Positions 37,640-49,992 of a DNA stretch of 64,000 nucleotides are shown here, one piece after another. Within the stretch, counting starts at the first letter, position 1. Every line of letters begins with the position of its first letter. The position numbers and the translations under genes are program-made. This stretch comes from Nymphaea colorata (taxonomy: Eukaryota; Streptophyta; Magnoliopsida; Nymphaeales; Nymphaeaceae): the NCBI RefSeq assembly GCF_008831285.2, contig NC_045139.1:10946704-11010703 (forward strand), written 5' to 3'. Under the pieces are notes generated by a model, which did no database searches, was not told the DNA's origin, and was given only the letters and a program-made list of their open reading frames with translations.

Positions 37640-37858
37640 TTTGTCAACCCTCTTTTTTTTATTTCACAAAAAAGATGAATTGGAGGTGGGGGTAATTTCA
37701 TAAAGTATCCCTCTATGATTACATGTTCAGATGTTCTGAATAGAGTGGCTCCTTCAGAGTTTAGTGGAAGCGTTTAGCGGTTATTTGTAAATATTGTAAA
37801 TTGATCGGTGAACCTTGATTTACTCATTCCTCAGGCACCATTTTGTAATATTTTCAAC

Positions 37859-37866
37859 TTTAAATA
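37859..37866 (+). promoter_or_regulatory. Candidate TATA box of ERD2
   Basis: TTTAAATA about 275 bp upstream of the ATG. It is followed after about 30-40 bp by a (CT)-rich leader (37900-38020), as expected for a plant 5' UTR. Confidence 0.45.
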
Positions 37867-37995
37867 CAATTTTGACCCGAAGGACAGATCCGGCCTGCTA
37901 CTCTCACTCTCTCTCTCTCGCTTGCTTTTCTACAAATAAAACGGACGCACGGGTGAGCAGCAGAGACCCCTCTCTCTCCCTCCCCTGCGTCTCGC

Positions 37996-38016
37996 TCTCT
38001 CTCTCTCTCTCTCTCT
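37996..38016 (+). repeat. (CT)n tract in the ERD2 leader
   Basis: A run of about ten CT units in the presumed 5' UTR of the KDEL receptor gene. Confidence 0.9.
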
Positions 38017-38139
38017 CGCTCCATTTCCTTTTTTTCTTCGTCCTTGGAGGATCCCGGGAGCCTTAGAGAAGATCTAGGCGGACATCGGCTCCTCCACATT
38101 TTCTCGCACCATTTTCGCTGTTTTTTCGTGGGATTAAAG

Positions 38140-41100
38140 ATGAATATCTTCAGGTTAGCGGGAGATATGACGCATCTCTTGAGCGTCCTCGTCTTACTCC
38201 TCAAGATCCACACTATCAAATCATGTGCAGGTGCGTGCTTAATTTTGTTACGGGCTTTTGCTCGATCTTGATATTAAGTTGTTGGAATTGTGCGGAGATC
38301 GGGAACAATGCAGCCTAAGATTTGAAATTCTCGTGTCTCGCGCGGGTTCCATCTGTTGAGATTGTGCAATCTGCGTCATTTCCAGCTAGATCTACCAAGT
38401 TTAGGAGCTTGATGTACTATGTGTTTTCTGATGGTGTGTGTTTATCTGTTATTGTGGATTTATGTCCATTTTAATGACGAGGAATCTGTTTTTCTGCTCT
38501 TGTAGAGGAAAACAGGAAATTTAAGTGTTGAATTATGGCGAGTTGCTTGCCCGCCAGTACATTGTGAAATGAAAATAAGACATTTTTATCCTACTACCGA
38601 CAATTACGTTGATCTCGTTCCTGGAATTATGTGTTCGTAATTTGGGTTTGCTTTAGATGCATTTCAGTGAGGTTGAGCAGAAGCTCTAGATAGGCTGTCT
38701 GTAAGAATTACGAGCTGGTATTTTTCATAAGGTTTTGTATAAAGAATTCAGCTCCATATGTGGTAGATATAGTGATAGATTGAGAGTTGGATCTTGTAGA
38801 TTGCTTAATATATGTAATGTAGGCGAATGAGAACTGGAATTGAATTCGAAATTCTTCATGAGTTTCTCTATATCTTGATTTGATTGATTCCAACCAGATC
38901 CGACACTATTGTGAAGGGGATTTGGGATAATAGTCATTATGTTCGATTGGAATGCTTACTTTTTACGGCTACAAAGTGTCTCTTATAGGCAGCCATGTTG
39001 GATAAGCTAATAAGTGATCTGCATCTTGACTCTTGCAGCTAATCTATCTGACGTTGGTTACGATTCATCTGCAGTTTGTGCGACTTTCCTGAAAACCATT
39101 TTCATCTTTATCATAGATTAATTTATTTCCCTGTAATGACGATTCATTAGTGACTAATGTGGTTCCAACCTGGAGATGCAATTGTCAGACAGAAAAAGAT
39201 GGCTTCCAAGTGATGATAATACGAACTTGAATAATGTCAGTCAATTGGACGTGGCCAATACCGTACTCATTATTTTCTCAACTTCTCACGAGTTGTTTGA
39301 ATTCTAATCTCTAGGAGAATAGCTCTAGCCTCTTGATAGCAACAGAGGATTTAATTAACACCCAAAAGTTTAGTCTAGTATTTAAGATTGTGAAGAATCT
39401 TGGAGGACTTATAGAAGGGGCTGTTAAATGATTGGTTATCTTGGTGCCTAGCCCTTTTCGGGAATGAACCGAATCTGCTAAGGGGCGGGTTGGGATCTGT
39501 TGGGCTAGAAGCCCAAGCCCGGTGTGAGAATGTGTCAAGTCGTGGCATTTGATATTAGAGTCAGTTCAACATTCATACCTGGGTCCCACACGTGCGGACA
39601 TGTGTGCCTTAAAGGGAGTGGATTGTAACACTTCAAAAGTTTAGTCTCATATTTAAAATTGTGATTTTTTTTTTTTTTAACTAGACTTGTAAAGGGGGTT
39701 GTTAAGTGATTAGTTGTCATGATTCCTAGCCCTTTTAAGGGAGAAACAGAAGCTACTGAGGGGCAGGTTTGGATCCACTAGACCAAGAACCCAGTGTGCG
39801 AGTGGACTGGGTCGTGACACTTAATCCTTCTGTTAGGCTGTCTTCAGCTTTTGCTGTGCAATGGAGTTGAACCATAAATGCATAACGTGCATGATGTCCG
39901 CATTTTATGTTCTCTCTCTGTTTTCCTTTTGTTGGAATATGGTTGAAAATTGGTAAATTAAATAGTCGTAAAATAGAGGTCCAAGTTTAGAAGTAAAAGT
40001 TATTTTCAGTTCTTTTAATGCACCACGCTGATATGTTCCCATGGTCTGTTGTCTGTCTGAATTCATGTTCTTGTCTAGCTGAAAAAGAAAGCCATTAGCC
40101 ACTTTTTTCAAACAAATAACATGAATTCATTAGCCACTTTTTCCAAACAAATAACATGAATTTAGTGTCTCTTTATCTTATACCTCAATCACTCAATAGT
40201 AGGTCAGCAGTTCTTTAGTATGGAAAAGCTCCATTTGCAATCAGATGTCAGAATTTTTTGTGTCTTCAGCTATATGTTCACTAGTGTGATTGTTTGAGGC
40301 CTGTACTCCCTTGATTACATGTGCGAATTGATATAGTCTGGAATGTTGAAGGAGCTGTCATCACTTTTACATGCTTAACATAGATTATGCTTGTTATGAG
40401 CAGGTATATCTTTGAAGACGCAAGAGCTCTATTTTCTGGTTTTTGCTACTCGATACTTGGATATATTTACAGATTACATCTCGCTGTATAATACGGTGAT
40501 GAAATTGATCTTCCTGGGGAGCTCATTTTCAATTGTTTGGTACATGCGCCATCACAAGATTGTTCGAAGATCTTATGATAAAGAACAAGACACCTTTCGC
40601 CATTTTTTCCTAGTCTTGCCATGCTTAATTTTAGCCCTTCTCATTCATGAGAAATTTACACTGAAGGAGGTATTTTATTTCTTCTTTAATATGGTATCCT
40701 GTACAGTGCCTATCAAAAGGAAACTAGGTCTTCTCATTTTGTGCCATCAATGAGTTATAATTAGATAAGTTATAATTAGATATATACTTCATGTCTATGT
40801 ATCTTGTTCCTCTTATTAATTTCAAAGCAGCAATGATGACAGGTACTGTGGACTTTCTCCATATATTTAGAAGCTGTTGCCATACTCCCTCAGCTGGTGC
40901 TGTTGCAAAGAACACGGAACATTGACAATTTGACTGGACAATATGTTTTCCTTCTTGGGTAAGGGTTCATAACTAGTTCCATCCTATATATCTCCAATTT
41001 CTGTAAAATTCCGGCTGTCACCTATTGCTCATAGTCATACTTGAGAAGGTTACTTCTTTATATCGAGCTTATAAGGGTCTAAACGAGAAGGGGCCACTTA

Positions 41101-42046
41101 TGCATCTTAATTACTTTTTATATGACCAGTTAATCAAGTTTTTAGTGCAATTTTAATATAGGAGAATAGAGACGAAAGTCAATATAGAGCATTAAAGCAT
41201 TTCCACTGACACAGGAAATTGTCTAACATTTGGATACAGCTAGTGAACATCAATGAATGGTATATGGGGGGGCAAGAGTTCACAATGGAACTGTTAGTCA
41301 AAAACAGTGATAAGCGATTGCAGAAAAATCATCTCACAAAGTCAGGAATGTCTAGAAGAATCACATAGGTTAGAGAAACAAGTTCACAACGATGTCTCCT
41401 TGAGGAGAGAACGATTATCATGTCACACTTGATTATCAAGAATTGATATTTCGTGGAAATTGCTGTCCATCAGAGATTTACTGTTACCACAGATAGAATA
41501 GCAGTAGTTGGTGTGCCGTGTGCCCCCATCATTAGTATGGAGAATTGATATGTGAAAGCTCAAGCAATATATTTTGACATTCTTCTGTTGCTAGCATGAT
41601 ATGAGAATACTATGTTATGATTGCTTCGTACTTCCGATGCTCAAACTTTATATTTCATGTCCTTTACGCAGGTGCTACAGAAGCCTATACATTCTGAACT
41701 GGATTTACCGCTATCTCACAGAAAAGAACTATGTGCACTGGATAAGTATGACTACAATTAAGATTTTTGCAAGTTTTCAACATCAGATGATTCTTTCCTT
41801 CTCATATCCATTTCGCCCATCACCATTATTCTTGCAGCTTGGATAGCGGGACTGGTTCAGACAGCACTCTACGCTGATTTTTTCTATTATTACTTGCGGA
41901 GGTATGTTTTCTTTTTTTCTTTTCTTTTTTCGTGTTCTCCTGCTACCTGCATACCAGTAGTTTTATCTTACACTGTTTGTGCTCCCCCCTGCTCCCTTTC
42001 TGTTTGCAGCTGGAAGAATAATGTCAAGCTCGAATTACCTGCTTGA
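38140..42046 (+). CDS. ERD2: ER lumen protein-retaining receptor (ERD2/KDEL receptor)
   Basis: Six exons: 38140-38230, 40404-40669, 40843-40958, 41672-41745, 41838-41901, 42010-42046. All splice sites are GT-AG with consistent phase and give 648 bp, 215 aa, the standard length of plant KDEL receptors. The protein is a seven-helix membrane receptor that binds H/KDEL-tailed proteins in the Golgi and returns them to the ER. Family blocks read through every exon: MNIFRLAGDM at the start, SLKTQELYFLVF, TRYLDIFTDYISLYN, SSFSIVWYMRHHKIVRRSYD, QDTFRHFFLVLPC, AILPQLVLLQRTRNIDNLTG, QYVFLLG, YILNWIYRYLTE, ADFFYYYLRSWKNNVKLELP. The RSWKNNVK cytoplasmic tail carries the lysines used for COPI retrieval in this family. 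Slightly unusual is GCYRSLY where most plant receptors have GGYRALY. Intron 1 (2.17 kb) holds a TRIM element and a short tandem duplication. This is the best-supported gene of the window. Confidence 0.97.
39354..39819 (+). mobile_element. TRIM-type miniature LTR retrotransposon in ERD2 intron 1
   Basis: Two direct repeats of about 195 bp (39354-39547 and 39624-39819) share 'aaaagtttagtct', 'gttgttaagtgatt'-like, 'ctagccctttt', 'gaggggc' and the end 'gtcgtgrca'. They bracket 76 bp. The internal segment starts with 'tttgatattagagtc', a decayed version of the TGGTATCAGAGC primer site, and ends with a purine-rich 'aaagggagtgga' just before the second repeat (TGTAACAC). It has no coding capacity. 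Size and layout match TRIM elements. TTTAA and CTTAA flank it, a possible imperfect 5-bp duplication. Confidence 0.75.
40093..40162. repeat. Tandem duplication, period 35 bp, in ERD2 intron 1
   Basis: Two near-identical copies of 'cattagccacttttt' followed by 'caaacaaataacatgaatt' lie about 240 bp before exon 2. Confidence 0.85.
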
Positions 42047-44310
42047 ATCAACTTTTTAGAAACCATTTCATGGTGACAAGTAAATGAAGTAGAAAATTCT
42101 CTCTCCTACAGGTGTAATTAAGCATTCATTCTTTTTCATTTGTCTTCTCTGGTTTATATTTGCCCTTTCTGGCATCTCTGTTTGTTGTTTTGGGTCAAAG
42201 AATCAAAACAGGTTCATCAAAAAGGTGGCTCCATTGGGAGCAAAATAGAGGGCCATTTCCAGGGAAAGAGAAACTCATTGGCTTAGACTTAAGTTAGCGC
42301 ATTTTTAGCTTAAAGGTTGGGTTCAGATAAGATTATTTTGTAGATTTCTGAAGCGCAACGACACGTGATATCCGTCAGGCGACGGGTACAGGTCATGAAA
42401 AATGGAATGTTTGTAAAACATCCGCCTCTCTTTAAGTATGGACCTTCCCTCATTATTCTAACAAAATTTCGGATTTGTTTCTTCGTTCCATTGCCTCTCT
42501 AGCTCAGATAAATCAGATATTTTGGACATTTGCACTCTTCTGATGAGTCGATCGTTTTGTTGGTATAACCATCAATATCGTAAATATTGGTTTCCATCTG
42601 GTAGCAGAAACCAATGTTTGGGCAACATGCCATCGCGAGACTTTTTCTAAATTAAAAAACTGAATAGAAAAAAGCTATTAAAGAAACTTGTTTTTCTGGC
42701 TCATGCGTCGGTTAGCATCGGTTTTCATCAATTCTCTGGTAACTCTCGTCTTTTTAAGGGCATGCTTTGAGGAAATAAACGAACGTATTCTATTAGCAAA
42801 TTTGACATCAAAAGCCAATTTGAAATGGTTTTAACGATATGCATAAAAGCAAGATCCACGTGCCTGCTCCAATAATCTATGAATATGGACTAACCCATTA
42901 AGTTAAGTCGTTTTTCTGCAGAGAAATCATCAGCATAGGACCATTTGAACTTCTGTTTCTGCCACACCAGAAAATGCAATCGAAATTAGTCGATGTTGGT
43001 GGATGGAAATGTTGTTTCAGTACCAGAAAACAATTACAAACTTTGCAGCAATTGTTGTCCCGATGTTCTAAACCAATAGTCAAATTGTAAGAGCAACCAA
43101 AATTTCAGATGGCTGTAAAACAAGAAACGAAGTGGGAAGCTAAGACTGTTGTTATCGTTTGATAAGGGCATGTCCTGGCTTAATGACTTCAGATCACTTG
43201 CGTTCTGCTTGTAGCAATTTACACAAACTATTTCTGAGTTATGCAGAATTTTCTATTCCCCATGTTACCTACTCATACGAGATTATTCGGTTCACCTTCC
43301 AAGTTTCGAGAGTTACCCTTTCTCTCAGCACGACTTCTTCGACCTTGCCCTATTAAATTTACATTTCAAACTCAACCAGCCAAGGTAAAATGGCAGCTAA
43401 AACCCTATGCTTTTCCATGTTGAGTGACAGAACGAAATTCCCAAGGGCGTTAGTTCAGTGACTTGCTTTTAAAGTTAGGAAGGCAGTGAGAGTTCAACTT
43501 TCATGTGCACCGCCATCTGCTCCAGCTAAGCAAGCACAGACCCGAGTAGCCTTCTAATGCTGCATAAAGCGACACGATATAATTTTAGTTTTTAATTTCT
43601 CTGAAATCTCATGCCCGAACAGTGCCGCTTCCTTAGGATAGGAGAAAAAATAGACAACAAATTTGCACAGCCTATGATTAGACAACCTTCTAATGCTGAT
43701 TGCTTTTTTAACCTAGCACTCTCGTCTTAGACACCTTGGATTTGTCTTCCTATGAGCATGACCCAACTGAGATGAAACCCACCCACGCCCCCACCCCCAG
43801 CAAAAGTACAAGGTCAGCTTTTGGTGTTTTAGGATGCTGCCTCTAACATGCTTCAACTTGCGCATTGCAATGGAGGTGCTGCACCAACCCCCTCGGGATT
43901 CTTATTCTGGTTACACCCGTATTAGAGGCAGGACGATCAGTGTAAAAAACAAACTGTTGATGGTATAATCATACCTGCTATAAGTGCATCAGATCCAAAA
44001 TAAACTAAACAGAGCAAATGAGAGTTCGACAGGTTTCTCTGACTACATACAACGTATTAACACACGGAAATATAACTGATTAGCCTGTGTCGATCGCAAG
44101 ACTAGCCAGCCTACTAGGCAATGCACATGTATTTTAATCAGGGCATGAGACCAGCAGTAAGATACACCACCAATTCTTTCCTCTGTTTTCAGCAAACAGC
44201 AAGGGAGAGAAAAGATATTACTTTCATATAGACCGAGTTTTTGGGGACAATCTTTACATACAGCTACCGCATATAGTAACAGAATAATGGGAAGGACTAA
44301 CCAAGTCCAT
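42047..44310. other. Gene-free interval between convergent ERD2 and SUMO
   Basis: ERD2 (plus) and SUMO (minus) converge here, so both 3' UTRs lie in this block. No protein-like frame and no clear repeat were recognised. Confidence 0.6.
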
Positions 44311-47300
44311 TCAAGGGGAACTATTCCCCCCTCCACCAGTTTGGTGCAGCATTGCATCTATCTCGTCCCCGTCCTCCATCTCAAGCTGCAATTCATAAAT
44401 GTGAAGCAGTTGACCGTAAATAGCAGCCAAAAGAACAGGTGCATAACTTTTGTTTAGGGCAGAAATACTGGGCAAAAAATGGGAAAAAACCTCAGGAAAT
44501 AATGCACGCAAGTGCATGCGCGCACATACACACCCCCCACTTTGAACTAGGCAGTGTCTTGGAGGTTCACAGTTGCAAATGCACTTGAAATAAATTCCCC
44601 ACAAAAAATAAATCGTTACTAAAATTTGACTACATCTAATGAACAGATTGCAGAATATGACAAACAAGTAGTGGAAACACATGCACGCCAATTTCACAAG
44701 GATGACTTTCTCAAATATAAACTAGGACCTTTCTCCACAGACATCACAAGGATGAAAGATCCCTAAGGAATTCTGCCAAAACATATCCAGAGCTAGAAAG
44801 ATTACCTCATCAGGTGTCTGCTCTCCACGCAATCGACGTCCATCAAATAAGAAAGCAATGGAGTCAAAATCTACAGACTGCCGGTCACAGTATGCATTCA
44901 TGAGTTTCCGCAGTTGAGTGCTGCGCTTAATTCTGAAAAAGACTTCATTGCCATCCTACAAAATGAAAGCTTATGTGGTTAGAAAAAACGATACTGTTTC
45001 CATCAAATATCGTACATTCACTTTCACAGATTCAAAGTAAAGTACAGTAGTCTTGGTGCAGAAGAGCAAAAGATCTCGGGAAAGTAATATGTCTCCGCAT
45101 TAAATGACTGAATGTGTAGTTCATCAAACATGAATACATTCCTTAACTAAATGTCTCTGCAGGAACTATCCCGACTTGCTCATGCAATCACCAAGCATAA
45201 ACCATGACATTACTGGTAACAGAAACACGTGGACCAAAAAACTGGTAAGGTTGCACCAAGCACTTAAAAAGCTGAATTTTTTCACTGCAAAAGCAATGTT
45301 GTCATTATCAGATTCTGTCTCAGTCAGCATCCTCAGATAACAAGAAGTATCCGCTAGTATTGGCCATATCGGCCATAAAAATGAATTTTAGGTTAAAAAC
45401 TACAAATATAACTTTACATTATTTGTTTCAAATAGTGGCTGACTTGACTTATATGACTCAAATAAGCCCCATATCAACCAATATTTTGAGATGGTCTCAA
45501 ACTCACTCAAATAAGCCCCATATCAACCAATATTTTGAGATGGTCTCAAACTCGCAGTGAGAGGTAGACACAATGTCCGTAGGCCAATACGCACAAATAT
45601 TGCTAACATCGCTTAAAATCAACATAATACAATATCAAAATACAAGATAGATGAAATCACAACACGCATATGTTTTCTGACACTTCAAAAATTAATTACT
45701 CAGAATTTCTAATAAATGTTTAAAGCTCAAGGATTTTTATTTGACACTGAAGATACATGCAGGTTCAAATTTGTGAAAGAATTAACACAAGGACAAGGTA
45801 CTAGTGTAGTGCACGTAGCTGCCAGCCCACGTGCTGTTTCTGCAACAACCAAAGGATTAGAAGCATTAACTAAATGAAAAAAATATGCAAAACACTCTAT
45901 CGCTTGATTGTCCAGGCTAGCACCCTCACTTTCCTCTTGTGGTCATCCAGGAGAAAGTGCTCCCCACTCCAATATGGAAGCTGGAGACCCCTTCTACTCT
46001 ATTCATTGTTCAGGAGCTGGTGCTCCCTGATTTGCCCCCTTTTGATGGGTGTTGAACTAGCAAATGGGAACACACTTGAGGTGCAAAACGAACATTAAGG
46101 GCACTTTTGGAAGTGGAAATGAAGATTCCAGGGGAAGGAACTAAGGAATCTGTGATGGATTTGGCATTTAAAATCATCTAGTTTGGGACTAGAAAGAGAG
46201 ATTTTAATCATGGGTTCATCAAACAACCTAAAGTTCTGAAAATTAACATGAAGAATGGAGGGAAAAAGAAAAAACAAAGCAGCCATTCACCAATTATGTG
46301 CATGTATCTCCAAAAATGATGTTTGATTATCAAAAGTGGCACTGAATGTTGTGTTTGAAAGCTACCACCTTTCTTAGGTGGCAGGTGATTTATGGGACAG
46401 GTGGCAACAATCACTCTCCAAACTGCATTAAATCCTGCTTTATCCAACTCCCAAAACAAGCTGCCACAGATTCCTCAGCATCTGCTTCAAAATCCAGCAA
46501 CCTCCAATGGTTAGCCCAATTAAGCTTAAATCTCATATCAACACCAAAATATTTGATATAACATTCATGTCTCAGTAATAAGTCATGAATTTCTGATCCA
46601 ACTTTTTAAACAAGGCTGAAAGAGCAAGGAAAGGGACCTCAAGCTATAAAAGACAGCTTAGACAACCCCAAATATGTAAAGAAAAGGAGGACTTCAGGGC
46701 TTCAGGAGGACATTACATGCACAAAAATTAATATGATGTTAGGAGATCTCGCAGTTCAGTTTTAAAGGTAATTTCCAAAGCAGTAGCTGCTTGTGTGAAA
46801 GTTATGTAAGGACAAAAGTAAATTATGTTGGAAAGGCCTGCAAACTTGCAAAGCACTTCTTTTTTATTTGTCATTGACAATAAAAGCAACCAATTGTGGG
46901 CAAAAAAGCCATAAGTAAAGCAGCATATATATGTGAAATGTCATTTGTGTCTATCAGAACAAAGCTGATATAGCAAGAAATTATCTCAATCGCATTAGTT
47001 GATAGATTTTGCAGCCTGGTAAGCGAGTGAGGACACACTACATGTGTAAACAACTGCAAAGAAATATCAATAAATGTTCATTCATTGAATATTTTCGCTA
47101 AGAGTATTGTGCATAGACAATGACAATAGTTCAGACCAATGTAATCAACTTATCATTCATCATCAACCCTTAGGTAATGACCATGAAAAAGAAAAAGAAT
47201 AAAATATGCTGATCACTGATGAGTAATCACATGGCCCTGCTTCTTTCAAATGTCATTAGCCCTTCACAGGCACATGCACTCTCAGCTTTACTTGTTCTCC

Positions 47301-48778
47301 ATCCACTTTAAGTAAATAATGAAACAACAAAAATTAATTAGAAAAGCCAACTGGTATAGATATCCCAAAACAAGAAGCCCAGTTATAGGCCATGCCATGC
47401 TATTTAATAATTAAAAAACTGTAAAAATCACATCCACGTGGAAAGAATACGAGTACATACAAGAAATTTGCTAACAAGGCATCCAAAGATTCCAAACCAT
47501 ATAGAACTTAAACAACTGGAGCTAAATGTGTCAAATTCCTGTACAACTTTCATAACTTTACTCGTACATGTTAAAGAAACATGGAAAAGCTCTGACTATC
47601 AAGCAAACAAAGTTTATCAAGCACCAGAATAGTCACACTCTACACAACAATGAGATACAAAGTCACAAACAGAAAAGTCAAAATGAATGAGATCACATCA
47701 CTTGATATAAGCTCACATGTAACCTAATTGGTCTAACGAATGCTTTAAGCCAACGAGACGGTACCTTCTAGAAGCCAGAAAGACTCAAACGTGTCTATGT
47801 CTGTGGTCACTCTACGCTACAAATTAAGTCAACGCATATGTATCTACATGTCTTCAAAAGGAATTTCTCTCGCTTGCATATATTGCTAACAAGCACATAT
47901 AGTAGTCGTCAATCCATCGACAACCATTAAGCCGCAACTAATGATGCCATTGATAACTGGCATAGAAGACAACCAGAGAAACCCCCGTTAGAAAATTCAA
48001 AACAAATGATTGAGAACTGTCAGACTAGATTTCAATATCTAAACGGGAAAATCTTAACATGTTAAAAACATATAACGTTACACATATCAGGACTAACAAA
48101 ACCCCCACAGAGAACCAGAAGATACATAACATTGCTGTAGAGGAAACCAAGATCTGCCAAAATTGCACCCACGAAAAGAGCAAACTTTTAATCATGTCTT
48201 CCTCAGAAAATGAACAGTATGAACTGTAACCCACTAATATGGGAAGAATAAACCACAAAAAGAAAACATCCACGGCGGAAAGCAAGCCATAACAACTCCA
48301 CAATCAAAACCCATATCGAAACAAGTAACAAAACCAGCACAATCTTCTGGGCACCTTCACAGTTTCAGCGAAAGCACTAAAGTCTCAAACAAAAAGGATC
48401 ATGTGCCAACACAATCAGCCGAACCTACGCCAAAGCAAACAATACAGCCCATCAAACCCTAACTTTCAAGTGCATCTCCATAGCGCACGTCCACAGGAAC
48501 ACCGCCGTCCCAGTACATCGTCACACGAAAGAACTAACAAGAAAAAGGAATAGGATCGCACTGAGGCAATGAACTTTAAAATACCAGAAACACCTACGGA
48601 AGAAGCGACGGACCAATCAACAGACAGAGACCTGGTAACCAAACAATCGCCACTATCATGACAGGTGCAGAAATCGAGTAAAGGAAGATCAATGACCAAC
48701 CTGACCCTTTACTTTGAGATTTATATGTGCAGACTGATCGGTCGGTTTCTTGTCCTCTTCCTGAGCCGCTCCAGACAT
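44311..48778 (-). CDS. SUMO1: Small ubiquitin-related modifier (SUMO)
   Basis: Three exons on the minus strand: 48778-48701 (26 codons), 44955-44806 (50 codons), 44385-44311 (24 codons plus stop), all in phase, 100 aa. SUMO is conjugated to lysines of target proteins by E1 SAE1/2, E2 SCE1 and E3 ligases, mainly in the nucleus. The beta-grasp core is nearly the plant consensus: [76 protein letters not shown]. The precursor ends [14 protein letters not shown] proteases should cut after the first GG (G94), leaving a six-residue tail; the four glycines make the exact site slightly ambiguous by eye. The N-terminus [12 protein letters not shown] is the usual flexible arm. Intron 1 is about 3.75 kb. 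Which angiosperm SUMO1/2 copy it represents cannot be decided. Confidence 0.96.
45456..45553. repeat. Perfect or near-perfect tandem duplication, period 49 bp, in SUMO intron 1
   Basis: The unit 'actcaaataagccccatatc' through 'gagatggtctcaa' occurs twice head to tail, with almost no divergence, so it is recent. Confidence 0.95.
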
Positions 48779-48810
48779 CGTCGATATCTACTACCTCGGC
48801 TCCTCCTCTG

Positions 48811-48839
48811 AGACAGAGAGAGAGAGAGAGAGAGAGAGA
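48811..48839 (-). repeat. (CT)n tract in the SUMO leader
   Basis: GA repeat on the plus strand (CT on the transcribed sense), 35-60 bp upstream of the SUMO ATG, in the presumed 5' UTR. Confidence 0.9.
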
Positions 48840-48891
48840 AACGGGGAGAGGGAGAGAAAGAACAGGAGGAGGGACAAGCAAATAGATGGGA

Positions 48892-48900
48892 AAAATATAA
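48892..48900 (-). promoter_or_regulatory. Candidate TATA box of SUMO
   Basis: Minus strand 'tttatatttt' about 115-120 bp upstream of the ATG. It would place the start just ahead of the CT-rich leader. Confidence 0.55.
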
Positions 48901-48904
48901 ACTA

Positions 48905-49992
48905 AACCGCATTTGAATTTTCGGGCGAGTCCGCCCGGCAGACGGTGTTCTTCCTACGCCGTCGCGTTCATCCGACGGCCCATATTCGATGAATCGAATC
49001 GTGTGGCTGTGATGGCGCTTGGGTGAAAAAGGCCGAGCATGGATTCGTAGATATCTGGGAGGCAAATTCTTTGCCCGTATCGGGCTTCGAAAGTGGATCG
49101 TTTTTCAGTAGGGCAACAAAACAAAAACGGTTCGTGCCACATCATGGAATCGGGATGAATCGGCTCGCTTTGTTTTTTATTTTGACAACAAACAAAAATA
49201 AAAATAAAAAACAATTTTGAAAAAAAAAAACAAACTTTCATTGTTTTGTGAGAAACCCATACAATGGGTTTTTGATGATTTTAAAAATATTAGTACGTTT
49301 TTTTAGGGGAAGTATTGACTTAAAAGGTAGAGTGTTTCAATGGTTGATTTTTTGTGGATGTTATGCCTCTACATTTTGAGTGGTAATCTATAATTGCATG
49401 ATACTTGAGTTGAAAGGTGCATCACTGTCATTTTAATATTGACACAGTCGAAAACTTCAAGGGTGCTATTGAGGGAGGAGCAGGCGGAGCATCACGGACC
49501 GGACCCGAACGACAGGCAGCAGATCTTCAAAGCCACCAAGGACTTATACCTGGTTTAGATCGAGTTGGTCATGAGTCTAGTACAAACCCAGGTCACGTGG
49601 GGTAACTTAAGACCAAGCCTAGGCGAGTTTGTTTGAACACATGAAATTAAATACCCCAAGTATAAAACTGTTAAGTTTTAGTATTAGGTACCTTTGTAGA
49701 ATTCTTGTTTCACCTTCTTTTTGCCTCATTTGTTTAATTGTATAGAACTTTTGTTTGAGGCATTGAGAAGTTAATAGGCAAAATTTCTTTTTTACCATTA
49801 ACATTCAACTTATTCAAGTGGAACTTTAATGTTGGTACTAAAGTTTCATAATAACACCAAAACTCCTGGCATTAAAGCTATGTATTTGTCTGCTATTAAA
49901 ATTTTACATCAAATTTGAACTAAAGTCCAATCTCTACAATAAAGTTCCACTTATTTGAATGGGCCTAAAAATATAGAAAATGGAGTACTTTA
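48905..49992. other. Gene-free interval upstream of SUMO
   Basis: SUMO promoter-proximal DNA followed by AT-rich sequence. No gene or clear repeat was seen before the PIF/Harbinger element. Confidence 0.55.

Larger units (their letters stand above)
30001..37850. other. Gene-free interval between XRI1 and ERD2
   Basis: Mostly AT-rich repeat debris: TRIM-like relics (31440-31735), a CTCGAG-type fragment (32770-33052), tandem duplications (33537-33700, 36298-36405), dispersed GGCGGAG-type fragments (35397-35560, 36442-36600) and a 430-bp TIR element (37210-37639). A 66-aa frame at 34428-34628 is not recognised and has no support as a gene. Confidence 0.6.
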
